64,000 bases of DNA from Clostridium saccharoperbutylacetonicum N1-4(HMT) (GCF_000340885.1 NC_020291.1:929001-993000); one strand, 5' to 3'; numbered from the stretch's first letter, positions 45,794 to 54,806 are shown. The notes: generated by a model from the letters alone, not told the origin. Made by a program: numbers and translations.

Positions 45794-45854
45794 TCAATTA
45801 TTTTATTTATTATATTGATTATTTTATCTAAATTTCCGATATAATATAAATAAG

Positions 45855-45890
45855 AAAAGCTTAGTAACTGCGAATTACTAAGCTTTTTTT
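45855..45890. terminator. Terminator between the convergent transglycosylase gene and dlt-like operon
   Basis: AAAAGCTTAGTAA and TTACTAAGCTTTT form a perfect 13-bp stem with a 7-base loop, T-rich on the plus side and also usable from the minus strand. Confidence 0.88.
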
Positions 45891-45993
45891 AGAACATTTC
45901 TGGCATTAGTCCTTTTAGAGTATAGAATTTTTTTAGAAGTTATGAGCACTTAATCTTGGTTTGATTGAACGTTATTTTTTATTTTTATAATAC

Positions 45994-46221
45994 TTATTTT
46001 TCCTGTAAGCGCTGTATCATATTCAAAATTGCATCTACACTATTAAAATTTTCAGGAACTATTTCAATGGCAGGAATTTTAATATCATATTCCTCACCAA
46101 TCAAGTTGACAATTTCAACAATATCAAATGAATCTAAAATTCCATCATCTACTAGAGAAGCACATTCTCTAAAATCAATATCGTCTCTAACACCTTTTAA
46201 TAATTCAATTAAATTTTCCAT
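45994..46221 (-). CDS. DltC-like acyl carrier protein
   Basis: The 75-residue carrier protein has its phosphopantetheine attachment site at Ser31 in DDGILDSFDIVEIV, preceded by the usual acidic helix. It should carry the acyl group made by the adenylating enzyme encoded just upstream and deliver it to the MBOAT protein. AAAGGAG precedes the ATG. It is the last gene of the four-gene minus-strand operon, 117 bases after the ligase gene. It resembles DltC in length and motif, but ACPs of fatty acid or polyketide systems look alike; the assignment rests on the neighbours. Confidence 0.88.
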   Translation of the reverse strand: MENLIELLKGVRDDIDFRECASLVDDGILDSFDIVEIVNLIGEEYDIKIPAIEIVPENFNSVDAILNMIQRLQEK

Positions 46222-46274
46222 AACAATTCTCCTTTATTATAATAATTTATATTATGTTGTTATAACAAAATCAT

Positions 46275-46305
46275 AGTAAATAACCTGCATAACAAGTTAT
46301 TTACT
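46275..46305 (-). other. 10-bp inverted repeat between ligase and carrier genes
   Basis: AGTAAATAAC and GTTATTTACT are exact complements with an 11-base loop in the 117-base gap. The T run after it on the minus strand is weak (GATTTT). It could be an attenuator or a processing stem that sets carrier-protein level. Confidence 0.35.
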
Positions 46306-46338
46306 TAAATATAAAAATTAATTTCAATGTATGCATGG

Positions 46339-47850
46339 TTATTTTATATAGTCATTCTTTAATTTTACTCGATCAATTTTATCGTTCGCATTAAGTGGCA
46401 TGCTTTCCTTCTTGTGATAAATATTTGGTATCATATAGCAAGGTAACTTTTGCTTTAAAAGCTGAGATAATTTTTTTAACTCTAAATTTCCTGTGTATAC
46501 AGCAATAATTTGATCACTTTCCTTATTATATAGACAACAACACATATCAACACCATCTAATGCACCAATTGCATTTTCTATTTCTCCTAATTCTATTCGG
46601 TTTCCCATGTGCTTAATTTGGAAATCTTTTCGTGATACATATATCATCTCTCCATTTTCATTTAAATAAACTAAATCACCTGTACAATAAACTTTTTCAG
46701 GATAACTATTATTTAATGGATTTTGAATAAAGACTTCTTTTGTTTTTTCTGGGTTATTATAATATCCACAGGATAAAAAAGAACCACGAATTAGCAATTC
46801 ACCAATCTTGCCATATTCTTCAACTGCTTTTCCATTCTCATCAAGAATCACTGCATCTACATTGTCGCATGGGGTTCCTATTGGAATAGGTTCATCATCT
46901 TTAAATTCTCTATCTACTATATAATAAATTCCAATGTCAGTAATTTCAGTAGGTCCAAATAAGTTTGCATAAATTGCGTCAGGAACATGTTTACGCCAAA
47001 TATTAAGTTGTTTAGTAGGCATTGTTTCACCTGCAAACAAAATTTTCTTCAAATTTTGTGGATTTACGACCTCTAATGCACCAAAATTAGCTACTATGCT
47101 TAATGCCGAAGGTACCCAGTATATTGTGTTTATATCTTTTCCATTTAAAAACTCCAATAATTTTATTGGAAATGAAAAGAGCAGTTTAGGTATAATATGA
47201 AGTGTTGCACCACTTCGAATTGTTGCAAATATATCTAATACAGACATGCTAAAATAAAATGGCGTTTGATTTCCGAATATAGTGTTTTCATTTAAATCAA
47301 AGGTTTTAACTACCCAACCAGAGTAGTCAATTACGGAACGATGACATACAATAACTCCTTTTGGTATTCCTGTTGATCCACTTGTAAAAAGAATATATAA
47401 AGGATCAGTGTCAATCATTTTTCTTCTAACAATCGCAAGCTTTTCTTTATCTTGAGGAGTTTTGCAAATTTCATCATAAGATATTTTTATACAATCTGTT
47501 TCCATAAGGGAAAGGAATTTCGCTGTTTTATCATCATAAATTACAGCCGCAGGCTCAAGTGTTTTTAAGATTATGTTAATACGTTCAATTGGCATTTGTG
47601 AATCAATTGGTACATAAAAGCATCCTCCATATGCCGCTCCCATAAAAACTGCAATATTTCGTGAATTTTTTTCCATATAAACAACAACTGCTTTATGCGT
47701 ACTGATTTTTTCTATTAAATAGCTTCCAATACTTCGAGCTGAATCTGCCAATTCACTATAAGTAAGTTCATATTGGTTATCGGAAAAGGCAACTTTATTT
47801 GGAAATGTTTGCTCTGAATTTTCTAAGTATGCTAAAATACTTTTTTCCAT
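46339..47850 (-). CDS. DltA-like adenylating enzyme with altered substrate pocket
   Basis: The 503-residue ANL-superfamily protein aligns along its length with D-alanine:carrier ligase DltA. It has the P-loop LFTSGSTGIPKG, A5 motif LFGPTEITD, YCTGDLV, the hinge region SRKDFQIKHMGNRIELGEIE, and the catalytic Lys in NANDKIDRVKL. Two DltA pocket residues differ. The Asp that binds the alanine amino group (Asp197 in B. cereus DltA) is Ser201 in TPFYFSMSVLDIF, and the chirality cysteine (Cys269) is Ala273 in ILFAGETMP. Both shifts are +4, so the hand alignment is consistent. It probably loads a different carboxylic acid onto the carrier protein. GGAGG precedes the ATG. Confidence 0.85.
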   Translation of the reverse strand: MEKSILAYLENSEQTFPNKVAFSDNQYELTYSELADSARSIGSYLIEKISTHKAVVVYMEKNSRNIAVFMGAAYGGCFYVPIDSQMPIERINIILKTLEPAAVIYDDKTAKFLSLMETDCIKISYDEICKTPQDKEKLAIVRRKMIDTDPLYILFTSGSTGIPKGVIVCHRSVIDYSGWVVKTFDLNENTIFGNQTPFYFSMSVLDIFATIRSGATLHIIPKLLFSFPIKLLEFLNGKDINTIYWVPSALSIVANFGALEVVNPQNLKKILFAGETMPTKQLNIWRKHVPDAIYANLFGPTEITDIGIYYIVDREFKDDEPIPIGTPCDNVDAVILDENGKAVEEYGKIGELLIRGSFLSCGYYNNPEKTKEVFIQNPLNNSYPEKVYCTGDLVYLNENGEMIYVSRKDFQIKHMGNRIELGEIENAIGALDGVDMCCCLYNKESDQIIAVYTGNLELKKLSQLLKQKLPCYMIPNIYHKKESMPLNANDKIDRVKLKNDYIK

Positions 47851-47877
47851 ATCATTTCCTCCAAATTCTATAAAATA

Positions 47878-49227
47878 TTATTTTGAAATGTCTTCTTCAT
47901 AGTAACGAACATTATTATTATCATTAGAACCTGCTGTTTTGGCATTTACACGTATCTTGTATTTCTTATATGTTGTAGAATCAAAAACAAACGTTGGACT
48001 TTTATCATAATTTCGTATTATCTGCTCCTTACCATTTTGTAAGTCTGTCAACACAAATTGATATTCTGGAGTTACCTTAGTTCCATGAATAGAATCCGCT
48101 GTTAATGCTATTTTACTGTCTTTCTTTGTAAAACTGAACCATGTAATTGAAACATAGTTTTCGGCTGTATTATATTCTTCAGGCTTATAAAAATATTTAT
48201 TCATATCTTCGCCATTTTGCCTTAGTTTCAAGAAGTTTGCCAAAGACTCAGAAAAAGCTTCAGCTCCCTTGCTGTTAAGATGCTCAGCATCACTAAAGTA
48301 ATCTTCCTTTGATTTAAATAACTCTGGTTTAATTAAATTATAATCATAATATTCAATATTTAAATTCTTGGCAATTTTAGCTATTTCATTATTAAAGTCA
48401 AAATAATTCTTTACTCTTAGAACTTGATATACAGGAGCAGGTGTAGTCAAGAGGATTAATTCGCAATTATTTGCTTTGCATAAGTCAGATATTTTTTTCA
48501 AGTAGTCCACATCCATTTTTTGTATATCACTTATATTTCTAATGTCATGAGAACCTTTCACATTATCATAATTAATAGTTCCTTTTGAATCAGTTGGATT
48601 AACTTTTACAGCTCCTTTTCCTATATAACCACTTTTATTATTTGCTAAAGCTTCTACTTGTCCAGCTTCTGGATAATTGATATAAGTCGGAGTTAATTTT
48701 CCATAAATATTTTTTATTAAATTTTGTATAGAGTCTACATGATATCCACGCCACGGAAACAGTCTGTCTAAATAAGAACCATCTTGAGCTGAGGAAGCAA
48801 AATAATATTGTACTTCATTAAAAAATGAATTCATATATGGTGCCGTTGAAAGATATACCAAGGATTTTTCTGCCTTAGATGTAAAATTATTCTGTTCTGC
48901 GGTTAAAATGACTAATTTAGGCTTTTGATAATTAAATAATTCCTTTAAGGAATAGTAAGTACCAACAAACATTTGTGAAGGAAATGCATAATCGAAGGTT
49001 TTTAAGCCTAGTTCTTTGTCCATTGTGTATGGGTTAATATCTCTTTCTGATAGTGAAGCACCTACAAATGCTACATCTATATTTTCTTTTTTGGAATACA
49101 TTTCACGCATCGTCATTCTTGTATTATTGCCTTTTGGCACAAATGCAAAGGTTAAAGCATAATTTATCATAATAAATACTATTACAAATGTAATTAATTT
49201 AAACCATGCTGATTTAGAATTGTGCAT
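47878..49227 (-). CDS. SGNH-fold membrane protein of the acylation cassette (DltD/AlgJ-like)
   Basis: The 449-residue protein has one N-terminal membrane segment (FKLITFVIVFIMINYALTF) and a large exported domain. An SGNH-type Ser motif occurs in VAFVGASLSERD (about residue 58), and a C-terminal Asp-His pair in SDAEHLNSKGAEAFS. This matches DltD and AlgJ/AlgX-like partners of MBOAT acyltransferases. The start at 49227 is chosen for GGGAGG 8 bases upstream; the frame extends to 49266. It overlaps the MBOAT gene by 14 bases, so the two are translated together. It probably finishes transfer of the acyl group to a surface polymer. The last 100 residues form an extra domain, probably beta-rich. Confidence 0.8.
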   Translation of the reverse strand: MHNSKSAWFKLITFVIVFIMINYALTFAFVPKGNNTRMTMREMYSKKENIDVAFVGASLSERDINPYTMDKELGLKTFDYAFPSQMFVGTYYSLKELFNYQKPKLVILTAEQNNFTSKAEKSLVYLSTAPYMNSFFNEVQYYFASSAQDGSYLDRLFPWRGYHVDSIQNLIKNIYGKLTPTYINYPEAGQVEALANNKSGYIGKGAVKVNPTDSKGTINYDNVKGSHDIRNISDIQKMDVDYLKKISDLCKANNCELILLTTPAPVYQVLRVKNYFDFNNEIAKIAKNLNIEYYDYNLIKPELFKSKEDYFSDAEHLNSKGAEAFSESLANFLKLRQNGEDMNKYFYKPEEYNTAENYVSITWFSFTKKDSKIALTADSIHGTKVTPEYQFVLTDLQNGKEQIIRNYDKSPTFVFDSTTYKKYKIRVNAKTAGSNDNNNVRYYEEDISK

Positions 49228-50812
49228 ACATAAAACCTCCCAATAAATTTGTAGAACTAGCATCAAAATATATTATGGTAAAAATTAACATATATAGCAC
49301 TATCCATCTAAAAACTAAATTTTGCTCGGATAAAAATGAACGAATTTTTATACCAGCTTCTTGCATTATACTTATTGTTAATAGAACAATAGTTGCCACG
49401 AATAAAACTTGAAAATCAAATTCTTTAAGTCCTAGTTTAAAGATTGTTCCATCCATTAATTGATTAATATTAAAATTCACTATTGTATTATGCAGCATAT
49501 AAAGTGAAGCGTCTAAGCTATTTGCTCTATCAAAATACCAGCCTAAATTTACAATAAAAAATGTTCTTAATATCCTAAATAGATGATATGAGAAGCATTC
49601 AGTATTTACTTTTAGTATTCTTTTTAACCATATATAAAAGGGATCTATAATTGCACTAAAGGCAATTATAATACCGTTATATAATCCCCATGCCACGTAA
49701 TGCCAATATGGTCCATGCCAAATTCCAACAACTAAAAACACAACAAGGTTAGAAATGGCAACTGGTATGATTTTTCCCATTCTCTTTCCAAGGTATTTAC
49801 CTGCTAGTTTTCCTAATTTGGACATTCTTTTGGTTAGTGCTAAAGGATAGAAAATATAATCTCTCATCCATGAGCCTAGAGTTATATGCCATCTACGCCA
49901 AAATTCTGACAAGGAAGTTGAGAAATAAGGGCGTTTAAAATTTATTGACATATCAATTCCAAATAATTCTGCAATTCCTATCGCTACATCAATTCCACCT
50001 GAAAAATCTGCATACTGTTGTAAGGAATAAAATAATATTCCTAATATTGTAATACCGCCACCATACTGGTCATAATGATTAAATACCTGATTAACAACCG
50101 AAACAGCTCTATCAGCAATTATCATTTTTTTAAATAGCCCCCATAAAATTAACTGCATTCCATATTCAAATTTTTTTAAATCAAATTTATGAGTTTCATA
50201 TAGTTGATTTGCTAATTTATCAAATCTATTAATGGGACCTTGTATAATTTGAGGAAAAAAGGAGATAAATAGTGCGAATTTAAAAAAATTATTTTCAGCT
50301 TTATATTTGCCATTATATACATCAATCAAATATCCCATGGATTGAAAGGTATAAAATGATATACCAAGTGGGAGCAATAACCCTAATGTAATAGGTTCAA
50401 TTTTTCCTTTTGATACCAAATTGAACAAATCAGTAAGATTTATAGCTAAGAAATTAAAGTATTTTAAAAAACCGAGAATTCCAAAATTAATTAATAATAC
50501 ACACCAAAAAATCATTCTCTGTTTTTTCTTTGCTAAAGTTCTTATATTTCTCTTAACTTCAGGTGTAAGAACTTCTTTTTTTTCATTTAGCTCAATTTCC
50601 TTCTTCTCATTAATTTTATCAATGAGAATTGTCCCAATCCAAACACTAAGTGTTGTAAAAAGTATATATCCAATAGTCTTTAAACCAGCAAATGAATAAA
50701 AAACATAACTGCCAATCAGTAAACATATCCACTGAAATTTTTTAGGTAATAGATAATATGCAGAAATTAATATACATAAGAAAAGCCAAAAATTAAACTG
50801 CAAAAATGACAT
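49214..50812 (-). CDS. MBOAT acyltransferase (AlgI-type)
   Basis: The 532-residue polytopic protein of the membrane-bound O-acyltransferase family has about ten to twelve helices. The catalytic-channel signature EFWRRWHITLGSWMRDYIFYPL is split here as LSEFWRRWHITLGSW and MRDYIFYPL. The conserved His is in GIWHGPYWHYVAWG, and QIIQGPINRF and QQYADFSGGIDVAIG complete the AlgI/DltB pattern. At 532 residues it is longer than DltB (about 400), closer to AlgI/PatA proteins. It should take acyl groups from the carrier protein and pass them across the membrane. It is first in the operon. Confidence 0.9.
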   Translation of the reverse strand: MSFLQFNFWLFLCILISAYYLLPKKFQWICLLIGSYVFYSFAGLKTIGYILFTTLSVWIGTILIDKINEKKEIELNEKKEVLTPEVKRNIRTLAKKKQRMIFWCVLLINFGILGFLKYFNFLAINLTDLFNLVSKGKIEPITLGLLLPLGISFYTFQSMGYLIDVYNGKYKAENNFFKFALFISFFPQIIQGPINRFDKLANQLYETHKFDLKKFEYGMQLILWGLFKKMIIADRAVSVVNQVFNHYDQYGGGITILGILFYSLQQYADFSGGIDVAIGIAELFGIDMSINFKRPYFSTSLSEFWRRWHITLGSWMRDYIFYPLALTKRMSKLGKLAGKYLGKRMGKIIPVAISNLVVFLVVGIWHGPYWHYVAWGLYNGIIIAFSAIIDPFYIWLKRILKVNTECFSYHLFRILRTFFIVNLGWYFDRANSLDASLYMLHNTIVNFNINQLMDGTIFKLGLKEFDFQVLFVATIVLLTISIMQEAGIKIRSFLSEQNLVFRWIVLYMLIFTIIYFDASSTNLLGGFMYAQF

Positions 50813-51007
50813 TACTTCACTTCCTCATTTAAGTACATAATATATAATATTGTATTCAGTATAATTTATTATATTGTCAAAATAGTGACAGCTTTAAAAA
50901 TATTTAGAAGTTAATCCAACTATAAGCATGATTAAATTATTACCTATAATTTAATACTATTAATAGTATTTATCAGCCAATTTAATAGAGCCTATAAAAT
51001 AGAAAAG

Positions 51008-51044
51008 CCCAAGTAAGCTCCAAACTTTGTGGACTTTACTTGGG
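51008..51044 (-). terminator. Hairpin with T-rich minus-strand flank
   Basis: CCCAAGTAA pairs with TTACTTGGG and TCCA with TGGA inside. On the minus strand it is followed by CTTTTCTATTTT. It is a second stop between the tRNA and the dlt-like operon. The remaining 50820-51000 stretch is AT-rich promoter territory for that operon. Confidence 0.6.
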
Positions 51045-51118
51045 GTAGTTTAAATAGTTATTAATTTTAATAAAATTCATTAATTTTCAAAAATAAATTA
51101 TTTAATGTAGTTACAAAA

Positions 51119-51166
51119 AAATAACACACGATTCGGTTATCTTTACCAAAGAATCGTGTGTTATTT
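51119..51166 (-). terminator. Intrinsic terminator of tRNA-Leu
   Basis: AAATAACACACGATTC and GAATCGTGTGTTATTT form a perfect 16-bp stem; on the minus strand the stem runs into TTTTTTTGTAA. A small CACCTAC-AGT-GTAGGTG hairpin (51174-51190) lies between it and the tRNA end. Confidence 0.88.
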
Positions 51167-51196
51167 CCTAGATCACCTACAGTGTAGGTGTGGTGT

Positions 51197-51281
51197 TGGT
51201 GCAGGTGACGGGACTTGAACCCGTACGTTATTTAACACACGCCCCTCAAACGTGCCTGTCTGCCAGTTCCAGCACACCTGC
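51197..51281 (-). tRNA. tRNA-Leu (anticodon GAG)
   Basis: Read on the minus strand, the acceptor arms GCAGGTG and CACCTGC pair perfectly. The anticodon stem is CACGT/GCGTG around the loop TTGAGGG (anticodon GAG, for CUC/CUU). A long variable arm (GTGTTAAATAACGT), as expected for leucine tRNA, precedes the T arm ACGGGTTCAAGTCCCGT. The 3' ACCA is encoded. It is a single gene with its own promoter and terminator. Confidence 0.96.
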
Positions 51282-51303
51282 AAAATATAAAAGCAACAAT
51301 ATA

Positions 51304-51332
51304 ATAATAATTCATTTTTACTAAAATTTCAA
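51304..51332 (-). promoter_or_regulatory. Sigma-A promoter of tRNA-Leu
   Basis: On the minus strand TTGAAA, 17 bases, TATTAT, ending 22 bases before the tRNA 5' end. Between 51333 and 51780 I see nothing coding that I can support. Confidence 0.7.
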
Positions 51333-51780
51333 GAAGTTTCGGTTTTGAGACCTGAACATTAATTTTATGTGAAATCGGTGATAGTACTTATTTAGATTAT
51401 ATAATTCACCAAAATTACAAAAAATTCTATTAAGAAGAAATTGGAGTTAAAACTTGTTTTAAATAAAACAATATAAAAAGATAACAATTTATTAGGTAGC
51501 ATGCTGGTTTGAAGTGATGTTTGTAAAACAATTAATATGGAATAAATTATAGTAAGTACTTCTGATTATGTATATAATATAATTATATGGAAAGTTAAGT
51601 AAATTAGTGATAATTAGATATTAACAATGTAACATAATAAGAAAAACTTTAGGAATGCTGAAAGGTGTGAAACAATGGAAGGGCTATCAGGCGGGAGTAT
51701 ATAGGATTTTAAAGAGGGCTTTTGAATAATATTATCTAAGTAAAATGTATGTATTTACTTCTAATGTTTTATAGGTATAA

Positions 51781-52167
51781 GTGGTCAATAGGAAAGGTGG
51801 AGTTTTTATAAAAAATAGAAATGTAGTTACAATTATATTCCCTTCATTATTTATGACTATAATAACAATAATCTCATTTTCTAATATGCTTAATTTTAAT
51901 GTAATTGAATTTAAAGGGAGTTTTATTTTATCGTTAATTTTATTATTTCCTTTGTTATTTCTTTTGCAAGGAATTATAAGTGCTGTAAATAATACTAATG
52001 TATTATTAGCATTGGGTATTTCTACATTAGACTTTATCATATTAATGATGGTTTATTTGAATGATTCAGCCTCTATATATATTTTGATTTATTTAGTGTT
52101 TGGATTAATTGGATATATAATAACTAAGAGTATTATAAAAATTAAAATATCTAAAAAAATAAAGTAA
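51781..52167 (+). CDS. Small four-helix membrane protein of unknown function
   Basis: The 128-residue product has four predicted membrane helices (IIFPSLFMTIITIISF, ILSLILLFPLLFLLQGII, LLALGISTLDFIILMMVYL, ILIYLVFGLIGYIITKSII) and a basic end KIKISKKIK. The start is uncertain. GTG at 51781 directly follows a stop and has only a weak AGGTATA site; a strong GGAAAGGTGG lies downstream with no good start after it except ATG 51853. I recognise no family. The hydrophobic pattern and charge distribution look real rather than random. Confidence 0.5.
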   Translation: MVNRKGGVFIKNRNVVTIIFPSLFMTIITIISFSNMLNFNVIEFKGSFILSLILLFPLLFLLQGIISAVNNTNVLLALGISTLDFIILMMVYLNDSASIYILIYLVFGLIGYIITKSIIKIKISKKIK

Positions 52168-52255
52168 ATATATTCTTCTGCAAGGTAATAGTTTCAAAAA
52201 GAGTAAGTAAAAATGATTGTGTTTATTGTAATAGAAAAAGTGTTATTCAATATAA

Positions 52256-52284
52256 TTGACATGCTAATACTTGAGGTATATAAT
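52256..52284 (+). promoter_or_regulatory. Consensus promoter of the methionyl-tRNA synthetase leader
   Basis: TTGACA (52256-52261), 17 bases, TATAAT (52279-52284), both perfect. Transcription would start near 52291, at the beginning of the T-box. Confidence 0.88.
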
Positions 52285-52290
52285 TATAAA

Positions 52291-52595
52291 AAATAAAGGC
52301 TATGAAGAGAAGAGTAATTATGAAGGAATATTCAGAGAGTTTTCGGTTGGTGTGAGGAAATTATGAAAACATAATGAAGCAAGTCTTGGAGCTGCATACG
52401 GATCTTATGAAATGAATTATAAGTGATGCTATGACGTGGGTTCACGTTACAGAACTAGAGTATGATTTTGCCTAGAATTATAGGAAGATGGTGTACTTAA
52501 TGAGTCTAAAATGGTGACATTTTAGAAAAAAGGGTGGCAACGTGAAATTGAATTTTCGCCCCTGTAGAAGTAAATTTTCTGCAGGGGCTTTTTTG
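52291..52595 (+). promoter_or_regulatory. T-box leader with AUG specifier
   Basis: The leader shows the T-box order: AGAGAG and GGTTGGTG of stem I, TTGGAGCTGCATACGG, the specifier segment GAA-ATG-A (codon ATG at 52412-52414), and AGGGTGGCAACGTG (52531-52544), the antiterminator T-box sequence that pairs with the uncharged tRNA 3' end. A terminator follows: GCCCCTGTAGAA / TTCTGCAGGGGC plus TTTTTT (52558-52594). The ATG specifier matches the downstream methionyl-tRNA synthetase. Uncharged tRNA-Met should favour read-through. Confidence 0.93.
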
Positions 52596-52694
52596 ACGAA
52601 AAAAATATTAAGTTTGAATTTTAAGGCACATGAAAATAGGTTAGCAAGAGGACTTGTTATTTATTTGATAGTGCCTAAAGCAGGAGTGAGATGT

Positions 52695-54662
52695 ATGATA
52701 AGTAAAAGATTAGAAAGAAACGAAAGACCAATATTTCCTAAAAAAGCTGTAGTTACTGCAGGAATGCCTTATGGAAATAAGAATCTTCATTTTGGCCATG
52801 TTGGAGGAATGTTCATTCATGCGGATATATTTGCAAGATTCTTAAGAGATAGAATTGGAAAGGAAAATGTTATCTTTGTATCAGGTACAGATTGTTATGG
52901 TTCACCTATTCTTGAAAGCTACAGAAAGTTAAAGGAAGATGGATATAAAAATACCATGGAAGACTATGTGACAGCTAATCATTTAAGTCAAAAGAAAACC
53001 TTAGAGGATTATAATGTCAGCTTAAATATTTTTGGGGCTTCAGCCCTTGGAAGGTCAGGAGAAATTCATAATGAAGTTTCAGAAGAAATATTTAATACAT
53101 TATTCGAAAATGGTTATATAAAGAAGTTGTCAGCATTACAATTTTACGATGAAGAGAAAAAAACATTTCTTAATGGAAGACAAGTAGTTGGGAAGTGCCC
53201 AATTGCGGGATGTAATTCAGACAAAGCATATGCAGAAGAATGTTCATTAGGTCATCAATATATGGCATCAGAACTAATTAATCCTATTAGCACCTTATCT
53301 GGAAATAAGCCTATATTAAAAAACGTTGATAACTGGTATTTCACCTTAGAGGATTCTATGGATATAATGAAGGAACTTAATGAATTTTTAAAGAAGAATT
53401 CTAATAGAAGAAAATATGAAATTAATGCGATAGATGAATTTTTAAAGAAACCACTAATTTATGTGCCAAGAAAATATATAGACGATATAAATGAATTAGA
53501 AGCTAAATTTCCAAAGCATGAGACTATAGATGAAGAAAAAAAATCTTCAATAACTTTTGTTTTTGAAAAATTAGAAGACAGAGATAAAGCTAAAGAAATA
53601 TTAGATGATTTAAGTATTAATTATACTAGTGGAAAGACTTTAGTTCCATTCAGATTATCAGGAAATATTGAATGGGGAGTAAAAGTACCAGATAAAGAAG
53701 AATTGAAAAATTTAACTTTTTGGGTATGGCCAGAATCTTTATGGGCACCAATCTCTTTTATAAAGACATATTTAGAGTCAATAGGAAAAAATCCTGAAGA
53801 ATGGCATAATTGGTGGGAAGATGAAGACTCAATGGTATATCAATTTATTGGAGAAGATAATATCTATTTTTATTCAATTGCTGAGATGGCAATTTTAATT
53901 GGTCTTAAGACAGCTAAAGGTGATAATGTAGATATAACCAAAGTAAAATTACCACATATTGTATCTAATAAACATATTTTGTTTATGGATAAAAAAGCAA
54001 GCAGCAGCTCAGAAATCAAGCCACCAATGGCAGATGAATTGTTGGAATTTTATACAAAGGATCAATTGCGTATGCATTTCATGAGTTTGGGGCTATCTTC
54101 AAAAAGTGTTGGATTTAAACCACAAGTTTATATGAAGGGAGAAGAAAAGTCAGGAGCAGATCCAGTGCTAAAAGAAGGAAACCTTTTAACTAATGTATTT
54201 AATAGGTTGATACGTTCATGCTTTTATACTTTACAAAGCTTAAATGAAAATATTCCAAAAGAAGAAGTAAGCGAAAAAATTAAAGAGTTAACAGAAAAAA
54301 CAGTATTGGAATATGAGAGACATATGTATAATCAAGATTTTCATAGAATAGCATATGTTCTTGATGATTATATAAGAGATGTAAATAAGCACTGGGCTAG
54401 TAATATTAAAAATGAGGAATTGAAAAGAAAAATAATTGCGGATTGTTTTTATGCTTGCAAAGTTATAGCAATACTAATTCATCCAATAGCTCCAGAAGGT
54501 TCTGAAATGTTTAAAGATTACTTAAATGTAGATGATGAGTTATGGAACTGGGATAAGATATTTGATCCGATTACTTCCTATTTTAAAGATGGTGAGAATC
54601 ATAAATTTAAATTTCTTGAACCAAAGGTGGATTTCTTTAAAAAATTGGAATATCAATATTAA
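52695..54662 (+). CDS. Methionyl-tRNA synthetase, divergent type
   Basis: The 655-residue class I synthetase is related to MetG. It has HIGH motif NLHFGHVGG, a zinc knuckle with CPIAGCNSDKAYAEECSLGH, and the MetRS-like WVWPESLWAPISF and QFIGEDNIYFYSI. The KMSKS loop reads DKKASSSSEI, a strong deviation. An insert of about 120 residues (about 245-365) interrupts the catalytic domain, and the C-terminal tRNA-binding OB domain of many MetRS is missing. The T-box AUG specifier supports methionine. The ATG at 52695 follows AGGAGTGAG; the frame is open into the T-box terminator (from 52542), but that region is leader. It may be a second, alternative MetRS. Confidence 0.85.
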   Translation: MISKRLERNERPIFPKKAVVTAGMPYGNKNLHFGHVGGMFIHADIFARFLRDRIGKENVIFVSGTDCYGSPILESYRKLKEDGYKNTMEDYVTANHLSQKKTLEDYNVSLNIFGASALGRSGEIHNEVSEEIFNTLFENGYIKKLSALQFYDEEKKTFLNGRQVVGKCPIAGCNSDKAYAEECSLGHQYMASELINPISTLSGNKPILKNVDNWYFTLEDSMDIMKELNEFLKKNSNRRKYEINAIDEFLKKPLIYVPRKYIDDINELEAKFPKHETIDEEKKSSITFVFEKLEDRDKAKEILDDLSINYTSGKTLVPFRLSGNIEWGVKVPDKEELKNLTFWVWPESLWAPISFIKTYLESIGKNPEEWHNWWEDEDSMVYQFIGEDNIYFYSIAEMAILIGLKTAKGDNVDITKVKLPHIVSNKHILFMDKKASSSSEIKPPMADELLEFYTKDQLRMHFMSLGLSSKSVGFKPQVYMKGEEKSGADPVLKEGNLLTNVFNRLIRSCFYTLQSLNENIPKEEVSEKIKELTEKTVLEYERHMYNQDFHRIAYVLDDYIRDVNKHWASNIKNEELKRKIIADCFYACKVIAILIHPIAPEGSEMFKDYLNVDDELWNWDKIFDPITSYFKDGENHKFKFLEPKVDFFKKLEYQY

Positions 54663-54774
54663 ACAAGAATAATATAAAGGTTACAATATATGTTATAATT
54701 GAATTATATTTGTAAATTCCGAATTAACTTGATTATTAATTATAGTTTATTTTATTGCTTAGATAAGAGAGTAT

Positions 54775-54806
54775 AGGGACTTGAGAGAAATCTTAAGTTC
54801 CTTTTT
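54775..54806 (+). terminator. Intrinsic terminator of the methionyl-tRNA synthetase gene
   Basis: AGGGACTTGAGA, GAAA, TCTTAAGTTCCT: a 12-pair stem with G-U pairs and a GAAA tetraloop, then TTTTT. The stretch to 54975 is AT-rich without a supported gene. Confidence 0.85.

Noticed and set aside
45965..46276. 103-codon plus-strand frame
   Set aside because: Antisense to the carrier protein gene, whose Ser motif and AAAGGAG site are convincing.
50421..50699. 92-codon plus-strand frame
   Set aside because: Antisense to the MBOAT gene in a region of normal coding bias.
51675..51704. Eight-codon leader peptide (ATG to TAG) with AAAGGTGTG site
   Set aside because: Too short to support without conservation data, and no attenuator follows before the next gene.
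52542..52694. N-terminal extension of the methionyl-tRNA synthetase
   Set aside because: The extra 51 codons run through the T-box sequence and its terminator; AGGAGTGAG before 52695 marks the real start.
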